Shown here: one piece after another, positions 14,039 through 29,000 of the stretch
Layout of the letters: the number at the start of each line of letters is the position of its first letter
Numbering within the stretch: position 1 is the first letter of the stretch
NCBI GenBank assembly: GCA_008360955.1
Contig: LUCM01010404.1
Coordinates: 1 to 64,000, forward strand
DNA length: 64,000 nt
From: Fasciolopsis buskii
Lineage: Eukaryota > Platyhelminthes > Trematoda > Plagiorchiida > Fasciolidae
Reading direction: 5' to 3'
Notes under the pieces: model-generated
The model's database searches: none
Told to the model about the DNA's origin: nothing
Seen by the model: only the letters and a program-made list of their open reading frames with translations
Program-made: the position numbers and the translations under genes

Positions 14039-17000
14039 CTAAAATAGTAAACCTAGAAAAAATCCGTAGTGAACTAACTTACCATCAAAGTGTTCCAGCG
14101 TTCCGTAAAGCTGCTTACAATACCCTGCATTCGATTTGACTCGGTTCTGTGAAAGGAAGGAGTTAACGAAAGCTACTGATTCTTGACCAGATTAGTAGAG
14201 AATCATCAATTTGAAATTAGCTTCCTCCTCACGACCAGTTAAAACAATGTGCTGGGAATTGTGAGAGTTGTTTTTTGAGTAGTATTTTAGCTTCATATGC
14301 TGTTAACGTGAAACTCCATAACAAGAAACAATTACAATGAATCCTACTCACAGTTGTCTGATCCCACTGGTTCTTTCCTCTGAGGGCTGATCAAAGTCAA
14401 TAGTCGTTTTGGGTTGCAATTTGCGGCTCTTGGATATCATTGGAAGCAACTTGTATGGTAGATTTGCACTGTTTAACGCTCGTTTCAGTTGCAGTTCTCG
14501 GTTGGCTTGTAAACGTTTTCGGGCGAACTCTTTGATTAGGATCTAAAGGAAAAGCATTTGAAATGTGAAGAGGGTAAAAGAAATTTTTCGGTTAATCCTA
14601 ACATTGAATAACGATATTTACGTGTAAAGCGAAATATCGGCTTTTGTTTTAGGCTACTAATGTCACTGTTCAGTAGTCTGTGACGCCAGTCCGTCCTTGG
14701 GATAGTTTTGCATGTTGTAGGCCCCATTTGAACAGCTCGTACGAATCGTAATTTTAATCCAAAAATCTAGCAGTGCGTTGTAGTAAATTATATGCATTTG
14801 CTTACCTACCTTAACCTTTCTGAAATTAGGCCTTAGACTCACAAAAACATGATCCTCACTAGCAATTATCCCCCATGGATACGCGTGCCCTCTGACTGTC
14901 GGCGCTACAGTCCTACATTAATTCTGTCACAGATCGGAGAAACCGTTTCAGTACCGCATGTGCACCATCCTACAAATCTACGGGTGTTCAAATGCGACTC
15001 AAATGGCATATGCAGTGGCTTGGATCTCTTGAAATCTGACCAGTGGTAAATATCCGCATAAGCACCCAGGGATTGGGCTTCTGACTTTCACCCAAGAAGA
15101 GGTGTTTGCTATAACTGCGTCAGTTTCATCCCGTCACTGGCTGATCGGATTCACCAAATTTATTCTGAAGTTCCCCTCAGTAACAGCCAATAATACATGC
15201 AGCCTTCCACTGTTTGTGCCACAACTACCTCGTTAATCTCATTCGAGAAAATCCTTTGAATGCAATTAACTAAATGGTGCTACAGCAGTATGCATATGTT
15301 GCAAATGAAAAACAGAGTTCAAATTCTAGGAGCAACGGAGGGTTTACACAAATGAGGAGCTTTGATATGAGGAGAACTCAGGTTTGCCTAGTATTTTCCT
15401 CTTATCAGTGCTTGGCTGTTCTGATGTGCATTATTCTCCGGTGTTTGTAAATTGAAAGAGTAAGGAATCTTGAGCCCATAATGTCTCAACATTGTCAGCA
15501 TTATTAGCACTGTTTAATTATACATCACATTTGCTGCATCATTATATTAGTACTGCTCTTAGTCTTCATTTTCATTATTGTGCTTTATAACTTGCCCATC
15601 TTACTCAGATACACCATTCCGTGCTCATTATTATTGCTATAAATGTAAAGAACTCTTTCGGTACTTTTAGTGAAGAACTCTAAAAGTTGGCTTATCTCTC
15701 TTGCTCACGCGCTGTCTGATTTCTACTCATGTTCTCATAGGAGGCCCTTGGAGACATGAAGCGAATATTCAGAAGATTACTGATCGCAATAATCCAGCCT
15801 GTCCGTTTTCTCTACTCCAAACAGACATGCTATTCTGCTGTTCCCATAATACCGTTGAATTGCAATTCATTTCTTAAAAAACAGCAACCAGAGGCATGAA
15901 TTTATGAATTTGTCTTGGTGAGTGTGAAAGTGAAAATAAATACAGAATATCATTAGACAATCCCGAGAGCCGATCGTGCCGGGCGATCTATGCCGTACGG
16001 AGGGCTCTGTATTTCCAGCAATTTAGTCCATCCATTCGAGTATCATTACAACTCCATATATGCTTGGATGAGCATTTTGTCATCAAACGAATGGAATCAA
16101 ACTTGCAAAGTGCTTTCTAATAATTTTTTAACTCCCACTATTAGTTGCTTTTGTTTTTGTTTTTATCATTGTTTAACTCGAAAGACTTCGGGGAGTCTTT
16201 TAACTTGTGTGCTTAGACGTATAGACTGTAGATCTGCCTTTTCTTTTTCGTAAAGTTATGACAAAGCGAGTTGCTTGTCAAACATCCTGCCTTCTATGCA
16301 AAATGGTGTTTCCTAGAACCGACCAAACTAGGACGTAAAATAGACAGTGAAGCCAGTCAATTATCACGATTCACACGCAGTTCAAAGTAAAAAATAGAAT
16401 GAAGATAAAAATGATTAACAAGTTGGTCTGGGAACTGGAAATACGGGGTAATTAATTGAAGTATAGGTGAGGCTGATGTAACCGGACTAATGCTGGGTCA
16501 GTTACGCCCTGTGCTTGTGAGCGTAACCAGATCAGGCAATCTGACTGTCACGGCTTCCGCGATGAGTGACTTTCAGCCCATCTTGAACCGATAGACAATG
16601 GAAAACGTTTTAATTGCTTTGATCTTATGGCAAGTTACAATCAGGCGTTCAATTATCGCGAATCTTGCGCAACTCCGAGATGTTTTTTCAACTTCTTAAG
16701 AGTAAGTTTTTTGGCGCGCATATCAAATGGCCTCCATATTCAGCCTATGTGAGCTCGTCCGTGTATGGAAGTGAACAAGCGGATGGTTTCTGAGTTGACG
16801 ACTAGTGACAAAAAATGTTTTTACCGGCGGCAACATTACGCGCATTTATTTTTATTGGGAGATTAAGTGAAGAAACAGCAAATCACAGGAAAATTACCTC
16901 AGCATCTGGATGATCTTGTAATGCCTCGAGAACATCTGAACGAGACAACACGAACAAGTCCGCGTAACCCACGGCACGGACATCGGCAGTTCGTCTGCAA

Positions 17001-20000
17001 ATACGGAAAAACCTTACTAAGGCTGCGATTTGTAATAACTGTGGCAGAACTGAAAGGGATCTGTTAATGGTAGGATTATTGTAGATAATTTTTAAGTCTT
17101 GTTAGGTTACGGAACTGCAACAATTTATTTGGTATAGGAGTCAGTTTTTCCACATGACATTGGGAGCTGATTTTCTGACCACACGGACAAACTTTACGGC
17201 TACAGGAGTAATGAAAAAGGCTAACGATTAAAAGGTTTTAAAAAATTATGTGGTGTTTTGTTACAGATTCCGAAATCGATCGCTCAGTACCGGAGTCAAA
17301 AGCGCAACTTTTCAATTACCGGGAAGATATCGCCAATAATGAACAGTCTTGATGTAACCAGATTACAGGCAAATACAAATTTGCTTGAGCAATGACATTC
17401 GGCATGTCCGACCTTTGTGGAAATTACTTGAAGTCCTGTTGCGCATATTTTCTGACCCAATATCCCATACAAAATAATCTGCAGAGGTTGCTTCAACTTC
17501 GGACGAAAATTCATTCCACATCTGATCAAACTGCCAGATATTTTGAATGAACGAATCCGCGTAGATCACTTATTGTATCGGGAAGTATGACGAAAATTTT
17601 CGAGATACATATCAAGCTGTTCTCTGAATGGCAACCAAAACCTCACAACTTGACACTTAATATACCCTGAAACAATATAGGATCCATTGTGCCGCTCCCC
17701 AAATAGCCTGTTAATTTCTTTATTCCGGATTGTTAGGCCTCAGTAGCATCCACTGCTGACCGGTGATTGCTTGTTTTGGCTCCCTCTAGAAAAAATAACG
17801 AAACTGAGCTCCGAGAAGTCTCGTCCAGTTGACAAACTACCTCATGCTTGTCAGCATCTTTGTGACTTACGTTTGTTTTATTCGTTTTTCGGGCCAACAG
17901 CGGTTGGTCAGCTTTTTTGTGGACTTGAAATTTTATGCTACTGAAGTTGCTTCGTTGTTAAACCCGGACCGTTCATGTTGTTTGATTGACGCTGCTCACA
18001 ACCTACTTCATTTTGTTTGTATCTCTACATTCTTGTCGTCCAATCGCCACTGACTATCAGCTGTCAGCCCGTGAACTAGTGCGGCCCTCCCTCGGACTAT
18101 GCCATAGAAAGGTTCTCTTGATTTGGCGCTATCAGCCTGCTTTTATATGTCCAGTAAGTGCTGACATTTTTCCTGTCAAAGGCAGGATATTTTCAATCTA
18201 TGAAATGATTTGATCTGTAGCTGACACACGCAAAGTGAGCATAGCAACCCCTCTTATTCTCGGCCAGCCATGTGCCAAAGCACATGCACACAAAGGCCAG
18301 GGGATTGTACATATCACCAAGTACTTAGTATCAAGACAATAACACTGAAAAAAGCAAGAAAACAAATATTTCCTGTCAGCCAAAACTTACTTGTTTGCAC
18401 CGTCACGATTAAGTATTCCGATCTCCCCAAAGAAGTCTCCGCTGCTCATCATAGAAATCACTTCGTCGTCTGGCCTGTCAATAAAAGGGCACTTTATTAC
18501 TTGAGGGCACTTGAAGTGAATGTCATTTTTCCCACAAAATCCGAGATTGGTGAACGGGAAAAAGTTTGTATTAAAAATAGATAGCTTTGACTGACATCAG
18601 TGGGGCTTTTTTACTCGCAACATCATCAGATAATCGTTTACCTCCTATCGTCGAGCTGGCTACATCGGTCGTAGCAGCTGGCGGATTATCAAGCGGGTAT
18701 AGGATTACAAACCTACTAGCTAATGTAGAGGGAGCCGATCAGGGACGTATCATCAGCCGTAAGAATAGATAAATAATCCAATGTTGTTCAACAAGCTCCC
18801 GTCAACTTTCTGAATCAGATGAAAAATGCCTTTTTGTGCCTTTTGTTCCTAAAGACCAACCGTCTGAAATATTCGGAGAAGATACATATTAAGTGTAGTA
18901 GTCACATGGCAAGACAAAATCAAACGCTCCAAGGAAAACCCATATGGCATCGGAGCAAAGGTACCAACACTGACAAAAGAATGGATCTCCATCCCACACT
19001 GTTCAACATCCTCACATTCTATGCTTAAAGAAGAATTTGTCCATTTCTGTTAATTATTTGTCCATTGTTGATGAAGCTTCATAATAACACCCGATATTGA
19101 ATCTGCTTTACTGTCTTTATATGAACTCCGTATCACCAAGCAGTTTTCCAGTGGAACCAAGAGAAGCCTAATAATGATTAGTAGTATTTACCAGTTTAGT
19201 GCTACAAATAAGTGCTAGAGTTGTTAGTTATCAAATCTCAGCAGTTTATCCAGTAGATATTTCGCATCAGTTGCATCAGCAAAAATATGCCCATGTACCT
19301 TGAAAATGGTGATCCAATCATAAATGTTTAAATGAAAGTTGCGGTCTACGCCTAACTGGAATTTGGAGACGGGGAAACCTGGCTTAGTAATTTTGCAATT
19401 CAGGAAATCTGCTGTGGTCAACACAGAGCTCTCCCAGTTATTGCGTTTCCAATTTGGTATGGAATTCCTCGACATTTAGTGGAACTGCACCCTGTCGGGA
19501 TTTCTTTGCGAATATGTCTACGAAAATAACCAAAAGATTTCGTTGGAAAAATGTCTCAGGAATCGAAAAAAAGAAAAATTAAATGATTGTGAATGGTTAA
19601 TTTAGTTGGAAGAATTCGGTTAGACATTAGTGAATCGGTTGTGGAGACTATTTTTAGGACACAGCAAAAGTGAAACGTGGTTTTGTGCTATTTTGATCTT
19701 GTTTTTCACATCACTTTGTATTATGCGTGCTGGAAAAAAGGATTCTTTACACCCTAGAAATCGCCACCATTTTCGTCTAGTTTGGATAGACAATTAGTGG
19801 GTTTCGAACTGCAACTATCTTACTTGTCAATGACGGGACTGTAAACAAGCCAGCGGATGCATCAAGAAAAAAGACACAAACTGGGTGATTATCAATATAG
19901 TTTACAAATTCGATATTAAAAATATGTTGTGGTGCTTCACTTTTAGTCTGCGATGTGCAAAAAGACAAGAAACAGTAGTTCTAGTGGAGTGTAACTAATA

Positions 20001-23000
20001 TCTATCGGACAAATTGAATTAGTACGTACAATTTCATGATTGGAATTCCTTTCAGTCTTACCCTATCACTTCCAAAACCCCATCGGCGATGATGAACATT
20101 TCCCGTGCGATTTCTCCCTTACGACACACGAAATCACCAGGGGTGAATATTAATGGCCGCATTTTCAACACCAGATCCTGGAGGAATTCTGGTCGACATT
20201 CTTTGAAAATGGTCACCTAGGAATAAACGAATGAGTAAATTAAACATCAACTGAATAGAAAGCATAACCATCCGGTAGCACCTTTTAATTGTCACGCTTG
20301 ATAATACGAAATAAGAAGCAAATAGGATAAGCAAACTCCCTCGAAAATTGCACGGTCTATTTGACCAAAGGGTCAGTTTGTAAACCTTGGCACTCACTTT
20401 TTTCAAGGTTGCCAAATTCACGTTGACCGCCAGTTCCGATTTTAGTTTGTCTGGAAGCATTTTTAACGCGTTCACATCACCAACCCCGTCCATTCGTTTT
20501 CTGTGAGGAGGTAAAAAATCAAACAACTTGGTTACCAAAAGCTCTACCTGGCTGAAAGTAGACAATGGAATGGTTCCCTTTGTAGATTCCTCGAGCCTTC
20601 TTTAGTGCAATTAGAGAATTTTAAACTTTATGCGCTTTAAGAAAATAACATGTACAATGCACTGAATTCCATTGACCCATGGGATCAGCTCACGTCAGTT
20701 GCACAAAAGGATAGTGATAGAGCACAGAAGAAAAAGAAGCCTTTCACGTTAAGATTAAGCCAACGTATTACTGAACAAATTGAACTGCATTATTCTCAGT
20801 TCTCGATGTTCAAACTAGCTTTCGTTCGGTTCACGTCGAAGTTCTTAAAAAGCTGGAACACATTTGCAGAATTTCCATTGTCAGACGATTTTTATTCACC
20901 CACCGGTTGCATTTTGGCAGGCCGAATTCGGTAACGCCAGTTTTATGATGCACACCTTTAGTTTCCATGTATTTACTGTTCGTGTGATAAACAGTCGTTA
21001 ACAATGAACTTCACCAAAACCTATTAAGAGATTTTTTATCTAAAGCAGTCATCTTATCCATAAGTTTAAACAACAACAGATTAGTTTCACTCCATGCTGT
21101 AGCTTTGTTTACATTTTTCATCTCTGTGTGCTTGATAATCAGGTGATGAAAGTTGCAGTGTTTCTAGGGTTTCTGGTGTTCTAATCTTCTCACGACCTGG
21201 CATCCTTCAATAAACCACGGCCCTTTTCATGAAACTTGTGTCAATTGTTTTCCCACTAGCAAAAAGGAAGTAGAATAGAGGACAAGCGTTAGCCACCCAG
21301 CAATCTTTCCAAGCTTGCTGAAGACTCAAAAGACCCCCAAATGGCAAGCTAATGAAGCCTCTTTTCCTTCTCGCAAATGGGTCAGCATTCCAAAAACAAC
21401 CATTGTATTCAATAAACACCATGCAGGTTGCTTAGATCAGCAGTTCAGTATGCATGAAACCACTCATCAATCACCCTAGTCCCTTTAGGTATGGTGCCTG
21501 GTTTAGGGATTTGCTATACTGCACCGTAAATACTGTCGAATTCATCAATAATGAAAGAAAGTTTATCATACTAAATTTGAGAAATAGTCGGAGGATTTCT
21601 GTATTATGACCATATCTCCACAGAGTTCACCACTATTAACGGTGCAGAAGCAACAATGGTGAAAGTCCAAACTTCAGTTAACACATGGCTTCCACTTCTA
21701 TTTGATTATTTCATCGCTCGTCTAATAATTCTAAGGTGTCTTGACACATCCGCGATCGGAAGAAACTTATTATATGATCTGAAACTTGGCTTGAGAAAAC
21801 CATGGGACATTCGACAGTGGTACATTACGAGTTCAAGGAAGCTGCAGAGAGAACAACAACAACCAGAAAGGAAGAGTAAGACACCTGCACAAGAAAGCGG
21901 TCTGATTAAACAATTCAAACAGGCCGGTGGGATGTCAGCATTTTGTTCGATATATTTAGTCGAGTCGATCAGTTTAGGCATCGCGAAACGACGCATTCAA
22001 TTCGAATGCAGTGGAGATAAATGCTGCCTTCCAATGAAAACAGTATTTTGAGTTTCGTTCAGACCTACAGGTATTCTAGGCCATTATTCAGTATAGACCC
22101 CCCATATTTACCATTGAAGAAAATTTCGTTTAGGGAAAATTGAATATTCTGGGTGTGTTTAGCGAAACGGATTTTACCAGTATCGAAGTCGCCAATCAAG
22201 AAAACAGGCTAATTAAAAGTTGATCTTCAGCAAGCTTAGCCGCATTTTATCTCCCCATGTCTTGCCTAAATCGAGTTAATCCTCTCAATTCTTTGTATTT
22301 CTTTCTGCATGATGAAAGTGCCGTGACGGGCAGCTGATCTGTCGGCTCATGGACCTTTACACAGCAGAAAAGGGACTATTAAGTGTCGGCTGACCGTTCA
22401 ACAGAGGTTGAAGACTTTCCGAACGATGATAAGAATTTGCCGTTTGACGTTTTATTCCAAACCATTTCTAGCAGCTTAGTGGTTGTGATGCGCCTCCTGT
22501 AACAGCTTATTTTTGGTGCACACAGCAGGGGTGAAATGCATGTAAATTGCTTTCACCGGCTTGAAGTAGTTAACTGGTAAGTAAAACTGCAATGATCAAT
22601 CATTATCATTGGTTATCCAACTGCAGACACTAATAATTGTACTGGCGATATTCATTTTCTTAGGATCATATGAGTTTCCCGAAGTTAACTCTTCAAGCGA
22701 TTGGAATTTCACGATCAAAGACTGATAGTACGTACGAAGGTATTCATGGTTATAAAATCAAAACACTTATTTACAGAAACGATGAATTAGTTCAGACCAC
22801 TAATCGTCGTATCCCTACTTCCTATTCTGTGTACCACTCCTCAAAAAAATGAAAACTCGGCCCACCTATGGAACTTTTGTTTCACGGTCGAAAGACCTGG
22901 AAGTAAAATAAAACTGTGGAAATCGATTTATTGTTTTTTTCTCTTTCATTTCCGTATATCCCCTTGTTCAAGTATTTCGTTGTCTTACCGCATCATGTTT

Positions 23001-26000
23001 CGCTTCGAAGGGCCAATTTTTCTAAATAATCGGATATCCCTTGGGAGCTTTAGCATTCTTGTTGTCAATAGACAGTCATTTTTTGTGCCCACGTTTCAGT
23101 TTCACATTCCTCAACTCTAACACGAAAACATTCCAAAGCGTGCGCAAACAGAAATGTCCTACAAATGAGCGTTTTTAAGGCAAAGAATATCAAGAACCAT
23201 TCAATCCACTCTGTAGCTTGCGCGTTGACGGTTGGTGCACCACTTTGTCTTATGTAATTATGATGCCTTCACAACCATCTTGTTATTTTAGACTAAATCA
23301 ATCTGACTGTGACTTATGAAGGATAGATCACGAGGGTGATTCTAAGGATTTCGATAATAATTGGAAGGGTGGAACCACCCGACGACTTAAGTGAACATAA
23401 TGTTAGATTTTCATTACTTCTACTATACCTACCAGATGTTTATAACGGAACGTCATTCCACATGTTGGAGGTTACCTGCATATACTTCTGAAACTTGGAC
23501 TGGATCCACGTAAAATTAATTAGATTGGTACTGTGGCCTCACAATTTTTATCCGAGGTGGAAATACTTCCAGCGATTTCAAATGCCATATTAAAAACTGT
23601 GAAAATTACACAATAATAACTATAACCATGCTGCTACTGGCTCACCTACTCTTTGATTAGTGACTCAGATGACAATTAACTAGCAATTCGCATGCATCCA
23701 ACTAAACCCCAAAGGTCACAGTTGTAGAATATACACGAAATTCGGGTTTTATTAGTGTTGTCACAATTCTGCTTGGGCATATTAAAGGATTCTGACTAGG
23801 GCGATGATACACTCGGAATGTTTGCAAAAGATTAAACAATAGTGACGCGTTCAGCGGGAAAATAAATCACACTTGTTACTCGATTACCTGTTCAGTAGTT
23901 TTCGAAAGTGACTCCTGTTAAAGAAAAATTGCAAACTAAAAGAATTGTTTTCACTCATTTTTGGTTTGTTTATTAGCTTGGAAGCAGTCATTAAATTAAA
24001 CGAAAAATCATTACTTATTTTGTAATAGTTTTAATGATGACGTCTCAGGCTAGCTTCCAATGAAAAAGTGATTTTGTTTACCGGGAAAATTTCAGTTTTT
24101 TGATATGCTGCTTTCTATCGACTTTTTTAATGCGGTTTCTTTTTCGCAAACTCCAAATCATTCGAACTGGTTCCGTGATTTTTGGGAATAAAATACGCCC
24201 AGTACGTTTGGTACAATGAAGCAGAAGTGAAATTTGCCAAATTTTACTACTCGCCAAATATGTCCCGAAGAAAATGCCAAATCACAAACCCTAATTACTG
24301 ATTACGCCTCAAGGGCAGTAAACGCTTCCGCTGTGGAGCAAAAGCAATGGCGCGGAACTGTGAGATGGGCAGAAGAGCGGGATTGTAACCAAAACGTCAG
24401 CGCAGTCATCCATCCTTCCACAAAACATCAAAGCTAGTTCACGAGTTCCAGCTTAATGTCAGCTAATAAAATGTCTAGTCATTGTTCCCGTACAATCCCA
24501 CTTCGTATGAAGGCGGGACTAATTATGCGTGTTAAAGTCACTGGAACAAACACGTATGGAAAAGACTATTTTTCCTCTAGGGATATTAAATCACGTTTTC
24601 TCAGGATTATCTCCACCGTGGCTTTTTTTCGGAAAATGTCGATATTAAATGCAGGAAGCAATAACATCAAGTGCTCAGCAGAGTATATTCGAATCTCACC
24701 TATTCCAGACTAGTTTTGTCAAACAGTTGGCATTCATTATAATTGGACTTTTTATTGCTTTCAAGAACTTTACACCCGTCGAACATTGAATCAAGTGATA
24801 CGCTGCTGAACAAAAAGGATATTTACCTCACCGACCGCACTGAACCGCGGAGTTTCTAGCGTTTATTTGACGTTGTATTGGAAGCGAGCTAAGCAGTCAC
24901 ATGACTTCAGTGAAAATAAAGGGATAGTTCTTCTTCCGGCTACTGAAATGGAACTGCTGTAACAAGTGAATTAAAAAACTAGTGGTTTAATATTATTTCA
25001 GGCAAGTCTTTATCTTTGTGATGTAAAGTAAATAAGTTATCAGCAAGTATACTACCAATGTCAGAGCATTAAATATAACAAGTAGAAAAAAAGACTCGTA
25101 ATTTGGAGGTTATATAGTTCTTTAATTATTCTGGTCTGACTGACCGATGGCTGAGGCTAAAGAGCAAACACGGTCACATGATGCGTCGACGTGAGAGGAA
25201 ACTGAATCGTAAAGTAAATTTGTGGTTACTGCTATAACACCGGAAATGATGTCTGGATGAGGGAGAGCGCATTACCGTCAAAAGAAATGTTCCCATATTT
25301 ACACCTTTATGCTGGGGAAAAGTGATATGGAAATTAATAAGACAGTTCCAACCTTCATCCCAAATTTGACTAAAAAGTGGGTGTTTGATGTAGTGAAAAA
25401 CACGTGAAACTTCTCACCAGAATGTCATACTTTGCTGCAGTTTCATGCACAGGATATTCGGATTTAACTTAAAATCTCTAAATGCAGTCTGGTTTCCTAG
25501 CAAACTGAAACCTCGTAGAAACTAGACATTGATAAACACCCACTTGATGACAACATTGTTAGAGGGCTAACGAATTTCCGCTTGAGGTAGCATGCGTTAG
25601 AATCTTTTAGGTGACTCACTTGTACCAGGCGTAATCGTACCAGCGAAGTATGCGTTTTTGTAGTTCCGGCCGAACCGAATGCATGCGCATGTAGCTTTTC
25701 ACATTGTCCTATGAAAGCAAATGAGCGCCTCGTTTACTTCGACTAATTGGTCAAGTTGAAAAAGTTTGGATTATGGCATTACCAAGTATAGGTGGAATAA
25801 AATCTTTCAAATATTTCATGATTATCAGATCATCACCTTTGGAGATTACTAGTTTTTGTAGCCGCATATTACCGCAGCTGTTGCGTTTTGTTCTGCAGAA
25901 CTGTAGTCGGTTGAGGCACTTGAATGACTGATTGATTAATTGAAAAGAAAGTCGTGGTATTGTGCGGACAATCTTGTGATATGGTAAAATTTTCACAGAA

Positions 26001-29000
26001 AATCCCTTATGTAGACGGCATTGCACATGTTATATAGTGGTTTGACATATCAAACGAGGAAAACATTTTATTCGATGAAACCGGCTGTGCCAGCACATCT
26101 GCTCACCCCTCTATCTATCCACTCATTACCACGTACTTATCCATTTATCTATCTACTACTCGTTTCTATCTATCTGTCTATCAACTTGTTCCTAACTGGC
26201 TATCCGCTAGTTTCTATCAACCGCCTTGTTTTTAATAATCTTACCTGTCTTCCTGTCTGCCTCGTTGTGTATGTGCACGTTGGTATACTTACATGTCTGC
26301 CGTAAATATGTATATATGCATACCTGTACGTATGTACGTGTGCTGTGGTATATATACATATATATATATATATGTACGTATATATATGCATGCATGTGAA
26401 TGTTTCATGCATATCTGCCCGCTTGTCTGCGTACTTACATGTGAGCTCTCTTTATTTTTCTCTCCACCTGCCTGGTTCTCATTTGATGTGCTTATCTTTC
26501 TCAGCACGATTACTTTTGCAAAAATGATAGTGAACAGTTTGCCAGATTTGCTCGTCTTGTTTGCATAAATAAAGCTGGCATGTAAATCAAAAGAACAGCA
26601 ACAGTCCTCACTTTATCTTTTTCTTGTTCACGCGGTAATGAGACATTCGTGTGGCACTTGTCTTATGCGTAGTTTACAAAATGGTTCATCATGATTTGTT
26701 TCGAACCCCCGGAACTAGGGAAGATGTAATGTCCCCATGACTCCAGGCTACTGAACTAGGATGAATAAAAACGACCTCTTACGCGTTACTGTAATCCTAT
26801 GTAAAACTTCGACACCTCTCCGGTACTTTTATTTACCAGATGAACAGCAGCGGTAACCTAAAAGGTTTCTTGAAATTTGTTGAGCGTGTGCCAAGCAACA
26901 GCGATTTTGATTGAACGTATTGAGTAGTTTTCGTTCTTTCACGGTGCATGATATGTACTGGTGTCCCGGATCTGAGAACGACCCACCATGGTTAGATTAG
27001 CCGACTGATTCTAAGGTCAGGTTTATTTGTACCTTAGTGATAGAATTACGGCCACGAAATACAAAACGATGACGAGATTCCCTTCGTGTTTTGCAGTCGT
27101 TTGCTTTTCGACCATCGCATAAAATACGATTGCTTGCAGATGGCGAACGTGCGGAGGAAAACCGTGATACATTGTACCAGAATTCAAAGAAACTGACAGA
27201 ATCACAGATGCAAGACCGTTTTACCGACTGAATCGTGTACACCATATCGAACATATACAAAACCAAAGCGCACATTGAAACTCATGAGCACAGCCACAAA
27301 CGAAACCACGGATGAATTATGTCAAACAAATTGAGTGTTTATTGTTACCTGAGACATCTCACCCGTTCAAACTGGAAACATTTTGATGGCAATGTAACGG
27401 CAAAACACGTGCCCACGTGTAAGATAAATAGCTCACCAGAATTTCCTCGAAAGCAACCCTGGCAGCGTTCCGCGTATTAATTATGTTTCCCACCTGACCT
27501 GAAATTCACGAAATCATGTCGAGGTCAGGTTAAGCACATCGGACTGGAGAGCGTACAGAGATAAACTACTTTGAACAAAACGAAAATGTTACCAAATGCT
27601 TTTTATCTACTTCTGTAAACTGTTGAATGTGGCAGAAATATTGTTCACGCCATCATCTTCTGGTGTTCGGCAAGATACGTTTCCGACACTTTGTTAATGC
27701 CGGACCGTACTGGCAACCGCAGTAAGTAAAGTTTGACCTAAACCTCTGTGTCAGACCATCTAAGGTTCCACACGAAATATGTGGCATGCAGTGTTGCGGA
27801 TTGGATTCCCGCCCATCCCCTCTGCCTTAATAATCTCCGTTACAAATGGGACCTAGTTTCTTTCTGGCCTACAGTAATAATTGTGAAGCTCTATGAGGAA
27901 GACACTGAAGAGCAGAATAATCGGAACTAAACCAGAACAGTGCGAACACACTGAAAAAGCGAAATCTCCAAATTGTCATACGCGTGAATTTCTGCTCTCT
28001 TTCTGCGATCGAAATTCCTCGTGAATTTTTCGAAGAAATTAATTTCAAATTTTAATAAAGGGCTAAATGACTTGGATCGATAAGTCAATTAGAGCGATAG
28101 TAGCCTCACGGAATATGGAGATCATTTACATACAACCGAGATAAGACACGTCATTTCTAATCGTGGTCGCGAAGAATGACCATTTTTCAAAACCTAAAAC
28201 TGCACCGCATCCGGAATCCTGTCGGCGAATATGAATGAAGTTATTTTCAGCGGACCAGTTGTACGCTTTGACAAATGAGAATTTCAACTCTGACCATGCC
28301 AGCTAGACCGACTTAGTGATATTATAAAATCAACGCATTTTTTCCGCCTGTTTCAAAACGTTACCCTACTCATAATTTGACACTATCTCGTCAGTTGCTC
28401 GGATAGGTGAAAAGCAATGAAATGCTGATTCCCACCAAATTCGGGAAGATGAGTAAATACCATCCGTGTTAGAACATTCAACCTTGGGGCCAATGTTGCA
28501 TTCAATGAATTTGCAAAATAGTGACTCGATTTCCGTGGGATTCTATAATAACGAAAATTGGGCAGCGTTCTACTGGGTGGGTTAGTCAACACTACTGGCA
28601 AATTGATTTGCTTGGCCGGCATATGATTACACTTGTCTTTCGGTATTCATTCTCTTATTCCAAGTCTAACGAACTGTGACCATTTAAATAACAAGACAGG
28701 AACCGTTGAAATTCATGCTTTGATTTGCATAACTAGTTTACACAATAACAGAGTATCCCGTGACTGCAGAACACATCCCAATCTATCTTTTTCAATGAAA
28801 GTCACGAGCTACATTGATGTATCGAAAAGCAAAACGGTTTTTTTCACTAATTTCAACTTTCTTAATCATCGACAAACATCCCGACCATAAATCATCCAGC
28901 GCATTCGAGTCCATTTCTAGCGGTGCATATTCATCAAACTTATAACTAATCTCTTTAACTGAATACTGCTCTTAGCACTCTTAATTTCGCAAAATGGTCA

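Larger units (their letters stand above)
25709..27436 (-). repeat. intron 3 (1728 bases) with a TATC/TA/TG microsatellite and tRNA-like block
   Basis: Donor GTGAGC, acceptor TTTCATAG. The middle (about 26110-26430) is an imperfect simple repeat: TATC-like units first, then TA and TG runs with an uninterrupted TA tract near 26355-26375. A tRNA-like remnant lies at 26698-26762. The minus-strand frame 27023-27205 looks protein-like (FPPHVRHLQAIVFYAMVE) but I could not place it in a family. Confidence 0.75.

Noticed and set aside
20217..20565. A 143-codon minus frame covering 20134-20565 as a single protein
   Set aside because: It contains channel exon 5, but its upstream part and everything after LKK are intron. 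The real exon 6 lies in another frame across 20062-20216.
26200..26568. Tyr/Ile/His-rich frames on both strands at 26200-26568
   Set aside because: They are translations of the TATC/TA/TG microsatellite.
27023..27205. Minus frame with FPPHVRHLQAIVFYAMVE as a carbonic anhydrase-like exon
   Set aside because: The resemblance to the region near the VHWN-type motif is slight, zinc-binding histidines are not in place, and no companion exons were found in intron 3.
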